Origin: Ferruginibacter yonginensis
GTDB lineage: Bacteria > Bacteroidota > Bacteroidia > Chitinophagales > Chitinophagaceae
DNA length: 64,000 bases
Direction: 5' to 3'
Assembly (NCBI RefSeq): GCF_042651465.1
Contig: NZ_JBHSCZ010000001.1
Coordinates: 682,001 to 746,000 of the forward strand
Position numbers and translations under genes: made by a program. The notes beneath the pieces were generated by a model. The model was not told where the DNA came from. It searched no databases and saw nothing but the letters and a program-made list of their open reading frames with translations. Shown piece by piece: positions 35,823-45,551 of this stretch. The stretch's first letter is position 1. Each line of letters opens with the position of its first letter.

Positions 35823-36779
35823 TTATGGTAATAACACTCTATCAATTACATGTACAATACCATTGCTACATTGAATATCAGGAATAACCATATTAGCAGG
35901 TGTCATAATACCATTACTTTTAATTGTAAATACACCGTTGTTAAATGCGCTATAAGTAAGTGTACCACCACCAGCAGTTGTTGCAGTTAAGCCGGTTTGT
36001 TCAGATGTAAAACGACCTGTACCTACAGCATGGTTTAACAATACTTGTTGTAACACTGCAGGTGGTGCAGCAGCAACAGCGGCTACATTAGGGAAACCAG
36101 CTGCTCTAAATGCTGCATCAGTAGGTGCATAAATAGTAAAGTTACTAGCTGGGTCAGATAATACTGTTGCTAAACCAGAAGTAACAACCGCCTGTACTAA
36201 GAAAGTTAATTCAGGGTTTTTGAAAACTTTAGCAGTACTTAATAATTGTGCTGATGCAACAATGTTAGTACCAGTTGCTAACAATACTTTATCAATTACA
36301 TGAACAGTACCGTTGCTTGCCTTTACGTCAGTAGCTAAAATTTTTGAACCATTAATATATTTATCAGCACCTCTTGTAATAATTCTACGAGTTAAACCAC
36401 CTAATGCAGAACCTGAAGTACTACCAGTAGTTAAAGCACTGTTTAATAGATTACCATTTGATACATGGTACAATAATGTGTTTGTTAAAAAGCTATTTTG
36501 TAACACACCTAAGCTACCAGCATCTACTAATCCTAAACGAGCAAATGCAGCGTTTGTTGGAGCAAATACAGTAAAGTTACCAGAAGGATCACCTGCATTT
36601 TTGTTTGATAATGTTACCGCAACACCACCTTGAATAGCAGCAGCTTCTAATGTACTAAAATCAGCACCAGCTACAGCAATAGCTGCAATACTTGGTAATT
36701 CGTTATCGTATTTTTCACAACTTGTAAGCATTACAGCTGCAGTTGCAGCTACTGCCATCATTTTTGTTATTTTCAACAT
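35823..36779 (-). CDS. Fasciclin (FAS1) domain lipoprotein
   Basis: The 318-residue protein has a lipoprotein signal with lipobox MLTSC. It carries two FAS1 domains in tandem: the first around NFTVFAPTNAAFARLG and TVHVIDKVLLA (about residues 40-170), the second around NFTIYAPTDAAFRAAG and IVHVIDRVLLP (about 185-318). FAS1 domains are cell-surface adhesion modules that bind ligands or matrix. It follows the barrel gene at 36817-37698 by 37 bases and ends at a terminator. Confidence 0.93.
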   Translation of the reverse strand: MLKITKMMAVAATAAVMLTSCEKYDNELPSIAAIAVAGADFSTLEAAAIQGGVAVTLSNKNAGDPSGNFTVFAPTNAAFARLGLVDAGSLGVLQNSFLTNTLLYHVSNGNLLNSALTTGSTSGSALGGLTRRIITRGADKYINGSKILATDVKASNGTVHVIDKVLLATGTNIVASAQLLSTAKVFKNPELTFLVQAVVTSGLATVLSDPASNFTIYAPTDAAFRAAGFPNVAAVAAAPPAVLQQVLLNHAVGTGRFTSEQTGLTATTAGGGTLTYSAFNNGVFTIKSNGIMTPANMVIPDIQCSNGIVHVIDRVLLP

Positions 36780-36816
36780 GATTATTATTTTTAAAAGAGT
36801 TTAATGTAATTTTTAA

Positions 36817-37698
36817 TTAGAAAGAATATACAACACCACCGTAACCACCACTAGCTTCGCCAAGGTTACGACCATCAACATAAGCACTAAAACCACCAGT
36901 GATACCAAAACCTTTTACAACAGGAACATAAGCGTTAATACCAATTCTGTTATAGTTTACTTTAGTAAGTGGAAATGCACCTTTAAAACCTTCGTTTACA
37001 ATATCAACACCTTTTGATGATAATTGTGAAGCAGCAAATACATCAACATAAAAATGTTTGTTTGCATAACCTGCTTTTAATTCGCTAATGAATGCACTTG
37101 GCACATCATTACCACGAATGCTGTAACCCAATGTGCCTGTTAAAAAAGTACCATTTTTACCTTTAAAATGAGCAGCAATAAATGTGTTTAATTGTGTTGC
37201 TCTATTACCAATAGCAATAATTGATTGTAAACCTTGATCAACCTTATAATCACCTATTGGCGCTTGAAAACCAATTGAACCTAATAACGCAATATTGTTT
37301 CCTTTACCTATTTTAAAATTGTAAGGGTTGTATTTAGCGTACAAAGAAATATCTTGTAAACCTTTCATTTCGTTGGTGTAACCTAAGTTCGCCAATACCT
37401 GCTCAGAAGCTTCACCTTTTGATTTGATGTATGGAACACTCAATTGCAAATCAACTTTGTTGCTGATACCATACGTACCGTAAACATTCACACTTGTAGT
37501 AGTTACCTTATTAAAAACTGGTACTCCATCCACTTTTGTAGGCACTAAAAATACTTTGTCATAGCTTTCACTACTGTAAGAAACAACTACGTTTCCTTTT
37601 CCTTTCCCTTGCATAAAGCCGTTAACTGGACTTTGTGCTTTTACTAACGCTGGCACTGATAAAACAGCAATAGCCAAAGCAATTTTCATTGATTTCAT
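36817..37698 (-). CDS. Predicted outer-membrane beta-barrel protein, paralogue 2
   Basis: The 293-residue protein has a signal peptide ending LVKAQ, repeated amphipathic strands and a terminal YGGVVYSF, whose final aromatic residue is typical of outer-membrane barrels. It is a full-length paralogue of the gene at 34843-35715. It heads a two-gene transcript with the fasciclin lipoprotein, which suggests that barrel and lipoprotein work together at the surface. Confidence 0.7.
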   Translation of the reverse strand: MKSMKIALAIAVLSVPALVKAQSPVNGFMQGKGKGNVVVSYSSESYDKVFLVPTKVDGVPVFNKVTTTSVNVYGTYGISNKVDLQLSVPYIKSKGEASEQVLANLGYTNEMKGLQDISLYAKYNPYNFKIGKGNNIALLGSIGFQAPIGDYKVDQGLQSIIAIGNRATQLNTFIAAHFKGKNGTFLTGTLGYSIRGNDVPSAFISELKAGYANKHFYVDVFAASQLSSKGVDIVNEGFKGAFPLTKVNYNRIGINAYVPVVKGFGITGGFSAYVDGRNLGEASGGYGGVVYSF

Positions 37699-37833
37699 AA
37701 ATGTTAATTTTTTTGAACTTAAAATTTAAATTGAAAAATTTTATAAAACACCTTGTGTGTTTTCATGAAGACTTACGATGATATAACAATAGCGGATTTT
37801 TTAACTTCACTTTATTTTTAAAATGTTAAACAT

Positions 37834-37858
37834 AAAAAAAGCCGCATTAAATGCAGCT
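37834..37858 (-). terminator. Intrinsic terminator after the glycosyltransferase operon
   Basis: On the minus strand GCTGCAT and ATGCGGC pair (one G-U) around TTA and are followed by seven T residues. It lies just beyond the stop of the cellulose-synthase-like gene. Confidence 0.85.
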
Positions 37859-37880
37859 TCTGAAAGATTCAATTAAAAGG

Positions 37881-39362
37881 TTAATATTTTTTTAACAACC
37901 CACATAACTCAAAATAAAAAAGTAAACCTAGCCCTAATGATAATGTTAAATGAAATAATAAGAAGCCAAAGTTTTGCATACTTATACCATAAATAACCGC
38001 AGTAGTAAATAACAAAAACAATAATAAATACATTACCAATGCACTTGAAATTTTGTTTGAAGAAAATCTTTGTAACGCAATAACACCGTTACTTTCAGCA
38101 TTGAATTTTGGTGTACGAATAAAAGCTGATTTTTTCCCGAAATAACCTTGCAATACGGCTTTGCTATTATGAAAACTCATACTTGCCGTAATTGATAAAT
38201 ATATCTGGAACATTTTTGCAAATTGAAAAATGCTTTTGTTTTTAAAATAATCTGCCGTTGCAACTTTGTAGGTAACTGCTAGTACTATAAAATTTGTAAA
38301 GAAGATAGTACCAACTGTCATGATAGGTTTAACTGCTGGCAAAATATCTTTTATAAACAATAATGGTAAACTTAAAAAAGCACTTAATGCAATGGCTAAA
38401 TAAACACCTGAATTTAATAAGTGACCAATAGCATGCAATTTTACTCCAAATGGTTGTTTCGCTTTAAATAAAGTTGGAATCATTTTTCTTGAAACTTCGG
38501 CTCCGCCTTTGGTCCAACGAAATTGCTGACTTTTAAATGCAGCTAATGTTGGCGGTAATTCTGCTGGTGATACTACATCTTCTAAATATAAAAATTTCCA
38601 GCCTTTTAATTGAGCCCTGTAACTTAAATCTAAATCTTCGGTTAACGTATCTGCATGCCAGTTTCCTGCATCAATAATGGCTTCTTTTTTCCAAACGCCG
38701 GCAGTGCCATTAAAATTAAAAAACAAGTTTAAATTACTTCTGCTCGTTTGCTCAATTCTAAAATGATTTTCAAGCCAAAAAGCTTGTGCTTTTGTGATAA
38801 GCGAATATTCTCTATTGGTATGTCCCCACCGAGTTTGTACCATACCTATACCATCTTGATTTAGTACGGGCACTGTTTTTTGCAAAAAGTCTGGCGACGG
38901 AATAAAGTCTGCATCAAAAATAGCGATGTATTCGCCTTTTGCTATTTCTAAACCGTATTTTAGTGCACCTGCTTTAAAACCACTCCTATCTTCTCTTCGT
39001 ACCACTTTAATATCTACACCTTTAGCCAACCATTTTGCAACTGTTTTATCAGCAATAGCTACTGTTTCATCATTACTATCATCTAACACTTGTATTTCTA
39101 ATAAGTGAGCAGGATAATCCATTACACAAACTGCATCTATCAAGCGTTCCGTTACATATGGTTCATTGTACAGTGGTAACTGAATGGTAACCATTTTATC
39201 AATAGTAGTAATAAGATTAGGTGCTGTATTAATGTTCTTTCTTTTTTTATTCCACTTAATATAATTGAGTGTTAAGTGAAATTGCATAATAGTATAGCAA
39301 AAAATAAATAATGTTGTAATGCAATACACCACCAATGCTATCATCAAAAAAATCTTCATCAC
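37881..39362 (-). CDS. Cellulose-synthase-like family 2 glycosyltransferase
   Basis: The 493-residue membrane protein has one N-terminal membrane helix and several C-terminal ones. The processive GT2 motifs are complete: DDSND at residues 94-98, DAD at 150-152, TED at 241-243 and QQFRW at 279-283. It lacks a PilZ domain. Such enzymes polymerise or add sugars at the cytoplasmic face, and the sugar and product cannot be read. It follows the membrane 4Fe-4S gene by only 16 bases. Confidence 0.9.
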   Translation of the reverse strand: MMKIFLMIALVVYCITTLFIFCYTIMQFHLTLNYIKWNKKRKNINTAPNLITTIDKMVTIQLPLYNEPYVTERLIDAVCVMDYPAHLLEIQVLDDSNDETVAIADKTVAKWLAKGVDIKVVRREDRSGFKAGALKYGLEIAKGEYIAIFDADFIPSPDFLQKTVPVLNQDGIGMVQTRWGHTNREYSLITKAQAFWLENHFRIEQTSRSNLNLFFNFNGTAGVWKKEAIIDAGNWHADTLTEDLDLSYRAQLKGWKFLYLEDVVSPAELPPTLAAFKSQQFRWTKGGAEVSRKMIPTLFKAKQPFGVKLHAIGHLLNSGVYLAIALSAFLSLPLLFIKDILPAVKPIMTVGTIFFTNFIVLAVTYKVATADYFKNKSIFQFAKMFQIYLSITASMSFHNSKAVLQGYFGKKSAFIRTPKFNAESNGVIALQRFSSNKISSALVMYLLLFLLFTTAVIYGISMQNFGFLLFHLTLSLGLGLLFYFELCGLLKKY

Positions 39363-39378
39363 GTAAAATTATCTATAA

Positions 39379-40752
39379 TTATTTTGTTACTATAAAATCA
39401 CCATTTTTATATTGAATTGGTCCATCCAATTTCTTCGTTTCTTTTGGACCATTTTCAAGCTTTAAAACGCCTCTTGGACAAACAGCGCTACAAACACCAC
39501 AGCCTACACAACTACTACGAACAATATCTTGCCCACGTTGTGCATAGGCTCTTACATCAATACCCATTTCGCAGTATGTGCTACAATTACCACAACTTAT
39601 GCATTGGCTGCCATTAGTAGTAATTCTAAACCTACTAAAAAACTTTTGTTGAATACCCAATATTGCAGCCATTGGGCAACCGAACCTACACCAAACCCTG
39701 CTACCAAAAATGGGGTAAAAACCAACACCTATTACACCACTAAATGCGGCACCAATTATAAAACCATACCATTCTCTTACTTTATAAGCATCTAAAAACA
39801 ATACTTTTGAAGCGCCTGTAAAGTAGTTGTAAATAACTAATGCGGTCATTACAACAGCAAAAATTAACACACTATAAATGGTTACTCTTTCTAACTTCCA
39901 AGCACTCATTTTTTTTGATGATAACTGTCTAAAAGGGTCACCAGCAGTTTCTGCCAAACCACCACAACCACAAACCCAACTACAATACCAACGCTTACCA
40001 AAATAATAAGTAAGAAAAGGCGAAATAACTGTTATCAACAAAATGCCCCAAACCAACACAAACATTCCAAAACTACCACTGCTTAACAATTCTTTTATAT
40101 GCCAATCGTGAAAGAAATAATAGTTAAGAGGCCACATGTTTTTAAAATCGTTATAAGGCAAATTTAAACCTCCTAAAATTTCAGGTAATAAAAATGCCAA
40201 AATCAATTGAAAGAACATTATTGACAACGTACGTAAAACTTGGTATTTACTATGTATGTTTTTATAAATAAATTTTACGCCCATTAATAAAATAGCTAAA
40301 GTGTATAAAGTACCGTACACAAACCATTGGCTAGCTGCATGGCCGCTTAACAAATAACTCAATGGATCAAAAAAACGAACCAACCCTGTATTGCCCTTTT
40401 CATTTAAACCCAAGTATTGAGGATACCAATACAATAAAATATAAAAAGCAGTTAACGATACACCTAATACCCAAGCCCACAAGCCTCTACTAGTGAGGCT
40501 TTTAAACATTACGCCATTATTTTTTATGCCTGGCGTTTTATCAGCATACAAACCATTGGTGTATAATAAACTGCCAGCAGATAAAGTAATTATAAATACA
40601 CCTAATAAAATGGGATGAAAAAATTGATTAAATAAACCAATGCCTAACACAAAAGCAGCTATCACAATTAAAGCAACCCCTACCTTCATTTTGGTATTTA
40701 ATTGAGCAGTTTCAGCATGGCTAGCAACTGATAATGATATATCGTAATTCAT
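39379..40752 (-). CDS. Membrane 4Fe-4S binding protein (NosR/NapH-like)
   Basis: The 457-residue protein has about eight membrane helices and cysteine motifs of the NapH/NosR/CcoG type. CSWVCGCG lies at about 257-264 and CRFGCP at about 355-360, followed by two 4Fe-4S ferredoxin motifs CISCGNCSTYC (about 384) and CVGCGVCSAVC (about 415). It probably passes electrons across or along the membrane. No nitrous oxide or nitrate reductase genes are near. Its neighbours are an FAD oxidoreductase upstream (37-base gap) and a glycosyltransferase downstream. Confidence 0.88.
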   Translation of the reverse strand: MNYDISLSVASHAETAQLNTKMKVGVALIVIAAFVLGIGLFNQFFHPILLGVFIITLSAGSLLYTNGLYADKTPGIKNNGVMFKSLTSRGLWAWVLGVSLTAFYILLYWYPQYLGLNEKGNTGLVRFFDPLSYLLSGHAASQWFVYGTLYTLAILLMGVKFIYKNIHSKYQVLRTLSIMFFQLILAFLLPEILGGLNLPYNDFKNMWPLNYYFFHDWHIKELLSSGSFGMFVLVWGILLITVISPFLTYYFGKRWYCSWVCGCGGLAETAGDPFRQLSSKKMSAWKLERVTIYSVLIFAVVMTALVIYNYFTGASKVLFLDAYKVREWYGFIIGAAFSGVIGVGFYPIFGSRVWCRFGCPMAAILGIQQKFFSRFRITTNGSQCISCGNCSTYCEMGIDVRAYAQRGQDIVRSSCVGCGVCSAVCPRGVLKLENGPKETKKLDGPIQYKNGDFIVTK

Positions 40753-40789
40753 GTTAGTTGGTTAAAGTTGAATGTAAAAGAATTGATAT

Positions 40790-42085
40790 TTAAAGCGCAT
40801 GTAACTTTTTACTTTGAACAAATGCTTGTTGAAAATGATGTTCATATTTTTTAAAAAACTCAGGATCAAAATTTGCTTTTGAGAGTTGTTGTACAACAAC
40901 ATCAACGGGTGTTTGCTGGTTAAGCCACTCATTACACACTTCGTGCCTTATACGTATACCGAAAGTATTTAAGCCTTTAAATGCTTTGGTTTCTTTATGC
41001 CACATTAAACGCAAAGCTCTATTACCTTTTGCATCTTGCCACCAAAACCAATCGTCAGTAGCAGCTAGTTGTGCTGGCACCAAACCATACGTTTGATATT
41101 CGAGGTCGAAAAATTTAGCGCTGTTAAACCAATGCCCCGGTTGGTATTTTTGAAGATTGCCTACAATATTTTGTGCAGCTGTTTCACCATGCATTTTACC
41201 AGTATACCATACTTGCTCTAATGGCCTACGCCCTTCAATAGGGGTTTGAAATTGAGCACAATCACCAATAGCAAAAACGTTTTCAAAATTTGTTTGAAAA
41301 TAATTGTTTACCAATACGCCTTTATCAATTGCTATTTTACTATCTTTTAAGAAAGCAATGTTGGGGCTAACACCTACTGTTAAAGCAACAAAACCACAAG
41401 GTATAGTTTCACCTTTACTTGTTACAATTGCCTTAACCCTTCCTTCGTTGTTTCCTATAATTTCTTTTAACTCGGTACCCAATTGCAAATCAACATGGTG
41501 ATGTTGTATTAAATTATTGATGATATTACTTTCATCTGCTGGTAGCACAGCATCCCAAAAACTATTTTCTCTAATTAAAAATGATACTTTAATATTTCTA
41601 CTCAACAACATCTCTACAGTTTCAATACCAATTAACCCACCTCCTACTACTACGGCTTGCTGAATACCATTAGTATATTTTTCCATACTTTCAAGGTCTT
41701 GTAAATTGTATAAACCTTGTACACCTGCTAAATCTTGTCCGGGCCAACCAAATTTGTTACTCTTGCTACCAGTTGCAATTACTAAAAAATCATAATTAAG
41801 TGAAGTATCATCCTCAAGTATAATAGTATTTTGCTCTGGTGAAACTTTTGCAACATGAGCTTGTATTAAATGAATCCTATTTTTCTCCCAAAAATAGGGT
41901 TCGTAAGGTTGAGTATGTTCTTGCTTCATGTGCCCCATATAAATATACATGAGTGCCGTTCTGCTATAAAAATATTTTGATTCAGATGAAATTACTGTAA
42001 TATCAAAGTCGCTGTACTTTCTAATATGTCTTGCACAAGTAATACCAGCAATACCATTTCCAATAATTATAACTTTTGAAGACAT
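40790..42085 (-). CDS. NAD(P)/FAD-dependent oxidoreductase
   Basis: The start MSSKVIIIGNG is chosen because the dinucleotide-binding motif follows directly; an upstream in-frame ATG adds seven residues. The protein has two Rossmann motifs, GNGIAGITCARHI (FAD) and VVGGGLIGIETVEML (NAD(P)H), plus VFAIGDCAQF, which binds the FAD. It resembles the reductase subunits of nitrite and rubredoxin reductases. With the adjacent membrane 4Fe-4S protein it could form an electron-transfer pair. Confidence 0.88.
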   Translation of the reverse strand: MSSKVIIIGNGIAGITCARHIRKYSDFDITVISSESKYFYSRTALMYIYMGHMKQEHTQPYEPYFWEKNRIHLIQAHVAKVSPEQNTIILEDDTSLNYDFLVIATGSKSNKFGWPGQDLAGVQGLYNLQDLESMEKYTNGIQQAVVVGGGLIGIETVEMLLSRNIKVSFLIRENSFWDAVLPADESNIINNLIQHHHVDLQLGTELKEIIGNNEGRVKAIVTSKGETIPCGFVALTVGVSPNIAFLKDSKIAIDKGVLVNNYFQTNFENVFAIGDCAQFQTPIEGRRPLEQVWYTGKMHGETAAQNIVGNLQKYQPGHWFNSAKFFDLEYQTYGLVPAQLAATDDWFWWQDAKGNRALRLMWHKETKAFKGLNTFGIRIRHEVCNEWLNQQTPVDVVVQQLSKANFDPEFFKKYEHHFQQAFVQSKKLHAL

Positions 42086-42210
42086 ATTAAGCAGTTTAAA
42101 AATCAAACATAAAAAAATCGATTTTGCTAATGTAGTACGTTACGACATACGAAAACTTACAAGTAAAAGTTTTTATTTAAAACTAACCTTAAGGTAACAC
42201 TATAAACACA

Positions 42211-42250
42211 AAACGTTGTAAAATTTTATTTATAAAACTTTACAACGTTT
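42211..42250. other. Long perfect-arm hairpin without T tract
   Basis: AAACGTTGTAAA (42211-42222) and TTTACAACGTTT (42239-42250) pair fully. Inside them, after one mismatch, TTTTAT and ATAAAA pair around a 2-base loop, giving about 18 paired bases. It lies 18 bases past the stop of the DUF547 gene on the minus strand. It may be a terminator or RNA-stability element. Confidence 0.55.
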
Positions 42251-42268
42251 ATTGAATATAATACCAAT

Positions 42269-43030
42269 TTACTTTTGTTCGTTTAACGACCAATTGTAAT
42301 CTAAATAACTAATGGATGCATTATCATTTATTTTAGTACTCGTATATTGGTTAATAAATGCAATTTTTGATTTTCCTGTCTTCTTAAAATCACCATTAAA
42401 CCAATTAAAAATAGACGATAATTTAGGATTTTGAGCTGCTACTTCATTTTTACTTTTATCTGCTAAAAAATCTTTCGCTTGTTGATCTAATTGTTTATTG
42501 AGTGTTGCTGCTTCATATGCTTCATTCAACAATTTAGGACAACTCATTGATGCACAGTTGATAGCAAAGTGCATTCGAGGATCTTTGAATTTCTTTCTTA
42601 AAATTTTATGTTCTATTGTATTGAGCGTCATTTTTTTACCATCAATACTGAAAAACTTTTTATCCCATGCGGTATTAACAAAAATGATAGGGTTTGCTGC
42701 ACCCAAATCTTTAATGCTTTTAACAGGATAATTATCAACAATTAATTTTACAGTAAACGCATTGTAAGCGTTGATCCAATAAGCAAATTTTTCATCTTTA
42801 CTCCAATCGTTCGCAGGAGCATTGTTACTTAAAACGGCTAAATATTTATTCAACGCTGCTGAATCTTTTATGAAACCTTTATAATCAACCAAACCAGCGT
42901 TATTTACATGTTTTTTAAGTAATGTAGTCCATTGTTCATGTGTAATGGCATTGCCTTTCCCTTTTGGTACACCAGTTAAACATGAAGAAAACAATACCGT
43001 ACTAACTATTAATATTAAATAGAATTTCAT
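42269..43030 (-). CDS. DUF547 domain lipoprotein
   Basis: The 253-residue protein has a lipoprotein signal with lipobox LFSSC. The DUF547 domain is marked by YWINAYNAFTVKLIVDNYPV and HFAINCASMSCPKL, with the conserved His and the Cys pair of the CxxxSCP type. DUF547 has no settled function but often sits with glycosyltransferases and redox genes in this phylum. A second DUF547 gene lies at 46379-47101. It is divergent from the GH113-like gene. Confidence 0.88.
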   Translation of the reverse strand: MKFYLILIVSTVLFSSCLTGVPKGKGNAITHEQWTTLLKKHVNNAGLVDYKGFIKDSAALNKYLAVLSNNAPANDWSKDEKFAYWINAYNAFTVKLIVDNYPVKSIKDLGAANPIIFVNTAWDKKFFSIDGKKMTLNTIEHKILRKKFKDPRMHFAINCASMSCPKLLNEAYEAATLNKQLDQQAKDFLADKSKNEVAAQNPKLSSIFNWFNGDFKKTGKSKIAFINQYTSTKINDNASISYLDYNWSLNEQK

Positions 43031-43166
43031 TTTATATAATTTATGTTGTATTAACGATTTACCAACTGTGTTAGATTTTTATTGCAACATTAATATGTTG
43101 ACTTTAACAGTTCAAGAAGTGTTTCATAGAACTGTTGTACATTTATTTACATTATTATGCCAAAGT

Positions 43167-44222
43167 ATGAAAATTAAATCATCGCTTTTTTTTATTTTTT
43201 GTTTGCCGCTAATTAGTATGGTGAGCAACAATAGTTGTAATGATATTAATATAAATAAAAAAATTGAACAAAATACAAAGCAACCAGTCATTGCCATAAA
43301 AGGCATAACGCTAGAAGCGCCGCCAAACCCAATCGATAGTATAGTTTTTAAAAATATGCAACGCATTAATGCAGATTGGGCCGCTATTATCCCTTTTGCA
43401 TTTAGCAGAAAAGGGCAGCCTGCTATTCAGTACAATAGCCCTAGGCAATGGTGGGGCGAACGAGAAGATGGTATTATAAAAAGTATTGAACTAGCCCACC
43501 AACAAAAAATGAAAGTGATGCTTAAACCTCAACTGTGGATTGGTGGTGGGGAATATACTGGTCATTTTACTTTAGATGGCGATAGTAGTTGGGCAATTTG
43601 GGAAACTAACTACAAAAATTACATCATGTACAATGCGATGATTGCAGCAAAAACAAACACTGAGTTACTTTGCATTGGTACCGAAATGGATGAAACCGTA
43701 AAGCAACGGCCACAGTTTTGGAGTAATTTAATTGATAGTATTAAAACAGTTTATAAGGGCAAACTAACATATGCAGCTAATTGGAACTGCTATAAAGACT
43801 TTACGAATTGGCAAAAACTAGATTATATTGGTATTGATGCATACTTTCCTTTGAGTAATGAAGTAACTCCCACTGTTGAAAATTTATTACAAGGTTGGCA
43901 ACCCCATTTTGATGCTATAAAACAATACACAACGCAACAAAAAAGGCCTATTTTATTCACTGAATATGGTTACCGTAGCATGAACCAATGTGCTTTTGAA
44001 CCTTGGCAATCGTACAACAAAAGTGAAGTTAATTTAATAGGTCAACAAAATGCTTACGAAGCATTATACCAAAAATTTGCGAATGAAGCTTGGTTTGCAG
44101 GCGGTTTTATATGGAAATGGCAAGTAGATGATGCGAAGGCAGGTGGCCCTAATAACCATAATTATACGCCTCAAAACAAACCTGTTGAAGCCACTATTTC
44201 AAAATGGTACAGCAACAAATAA
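43167..44222 (+). CDS. GH113-like glycoside hydrolase, lipoprotein
   Basis: The start MKIKSSLFF gives a lipoprotein signal with lipobox SNNSC, and an earlier in-frame start would place 33 unlikely residues ahead of it. The domain is a clan GH-A TIM barrel. LLCIGTEMDE carries the likely acid/base Glu, FTEYGYRS the nucleophile Glu, and VMLKPQLWIGG and DYIGIDAYFPL are flanking strands. GH113 members cleave beta-mannan. The lipid anchor and nearby transferases suggest trimming of a glycan at the cell envelope. It abuts the convergent GT-C gene without a gap. Confidence 0.8.
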   Translation: MKIKSSLFFIFCLPLISMVSNNSCNDININKKIEQNTKQPVIAIKGITLEAPPNPIDSIVFKNMQRINADWAAIIPFAFSRKGQPAIQYNSPRQWWGEREDGIIKSIELAHQQKMKVMLKPQLWIGGGEYTGHFTLDGDSSWAIWETNYKNYIMYNAMIAAKTNTELLCIGTEMDETVKQRPQFWSNLIDSIKTVYKGKLTYAANWNCYKDFTNWQKLDYIGIDAYFPLSNEVTPTVENLLQGWQPHFDAIKQYTTQQKRPILFTEYGYRSMNQCAFEPWQSYNKSEVNLIGQQNAYEALYQKFANEAWFAGGFIWKWQVDDAKAGGPNNHNYTPQNKPVEATISKWYSNK

Positions 44223-45551
44223 TTATGCTTTTACATTGTATTTATCAAAGTAAATATATGCTGCTAACACACTAGCATACTCTAAAACGATGAGCCAAAC
44301 ATTTTCATGAAATGGGGTGTTACCATATGCGTTGTATGATAAAAAAGCAGCCGAAACCCACACCCATACATACTTTTTATTGGCCAGTATAGCTAACGGA
44401 AACAAATTAATTATATACCAAGGATGTACAGTTGTGGCAAATAAATAGTACAGTGTAAAAACGACTATAATCATTTTTAAAAAATGAACATCAGTTAACT
44501 GTTTATTTTTAAAATAGATAAAAGCATAAATGCTCAAAAAAAGCAACATTAAAAAAGGACCAATAAAACTAATATAATTGTACCCTTTAAACCACCAGCC
44601 TATTTCTCTTGCGACATAGTAAATAGATGCATTGAATTCAAAATTTTGGAAGTATAAGTTTAAACTTTTACTAAACCCATTTATAGATGCTTCACTTACA
44701 AAAGGTAAAAATGTTACTATTACGATAAGCAATACCATTGTTATAAACTGTATACTTTTTTTAAAGCCAAGGTATCTTACACATAATGGCAACAACATGA
44801 GGGGAACCAACTTAGTGATAATTGCAAATGCCCAAAATAAAGCAGCCCACAACATTTTTTTATGAAACAAGTAAAAAATACTACCTAACAATAAAGCTAC
44901 CTGTACCACTTCAAAGTGAGCATTTCCGGCACCTTCTATTATTACCAATGGATGCAAAGCATATAGCACTAACAGCTTTTCATCTAATTTAAAATACACT
45001 AATAGCTTATATAAAAAATATACGGCTAACATATCGCCAGCGGCCATTATTAGCTTTATAATTATTATACTTGCAACGATTGATTTACTACCCAAAAAAG
45101 CACCCATCCAAAATATACCTTGCATGAGGGGTGGGTAACAGGTATAAAATTGTGGATGATTTATTTTGCTATGCAGCAATACCCAATAGTCTACAAGAGG
45201 AGTTGTAGTTGATAGACTAGCCAAATAATCATTCGGAGTAGTTAACATAGGGTTATTACCTGTAACAATTAATTGGCCATCCCAAATAAAACGATACACA
45301 TCATCACTTAAAGTAGGCAATAAAAAGGCAGCTGTTACCCTTGCAACAATGGCTAAAATTACAATATGTTGGATGCTTATTTGTGAACGAAACTTGTAAA
45401 AAATAAATAATAAAATGTGTAGCAATACCTGCCAAAAAAGTATAGCAACGAATGCTTCTCTTTTCAAAAAAATTTGTCCAAAAGCTAATAAAACCAAGTA
45501 CAACAATGAGAGCAGTAGCCAACTTGTTTTATTGAGGGCAATTTTAGGCAT
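44223..45551 (-). CDS. GT-C fold membrane glycosyltransferase
   Basis: The 442-residue protein has about 11-13 membrane helices. LLPTLSDDVYRFIWDGQL near residue 80 places the Asp pair in the first periplasmic loop, as in GT-C mannosyltransferases of the GT87/MptB type that use polyprenyl-phosphate sugars. FEFNASIYY and TVHPWYIINLFPL are further family-like segments. The DPM-like gene upstream overlaps its start by 8 bases and probably supplies the donor. Confidence 0.8.
   Translation of the reverse strand: MPKIALNKTSWLLLSLLYLVLLAFGQIFLKREAFVAILFWQVLLHILLFIFYKFRSQISIQHIVILAIVARVTAAFLLPTLSDDVYRFIWDGQLIVTGNNPMLTTPNDYLASLSTTTPLVDYWVLLHSKINHPQFYTCYPPLMQGIFWMGAFLGSKSIVASIIIIKLIMAAGDMLAVYFLYKLLVYFKLDEKLLVLYALHPLVIIEGAGNAHFEVVQVALLLGSIFYLFHKKMLWAALFWAFAIITKLVPLMLLPLCVRYLGFKKSIQFITMVLLIVIVTFLPFVSEASINGFSKSLNLYFQNFEFNASIYYVAREIGWWFKGYNYISFIGPFLMLLFLSIYAFIYFKNKQLTDVHFLKMIIVVFTLYYLFATTVHPWYIINLFPLAILANKKYVWVWVSAAFLSYNAYGNTPFHENVWLIVLEYASVLAAYIYFDKYNVKA

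Noticed and set aside
39379..40752. Nitrous-oxide reductase accessory gene nosR
   Set aside because: The protein lacks the N-terminal FMN-binding domain of NosR and no nosZ or nos genes are nearby, so only the general NapH/NosR-like family is called.
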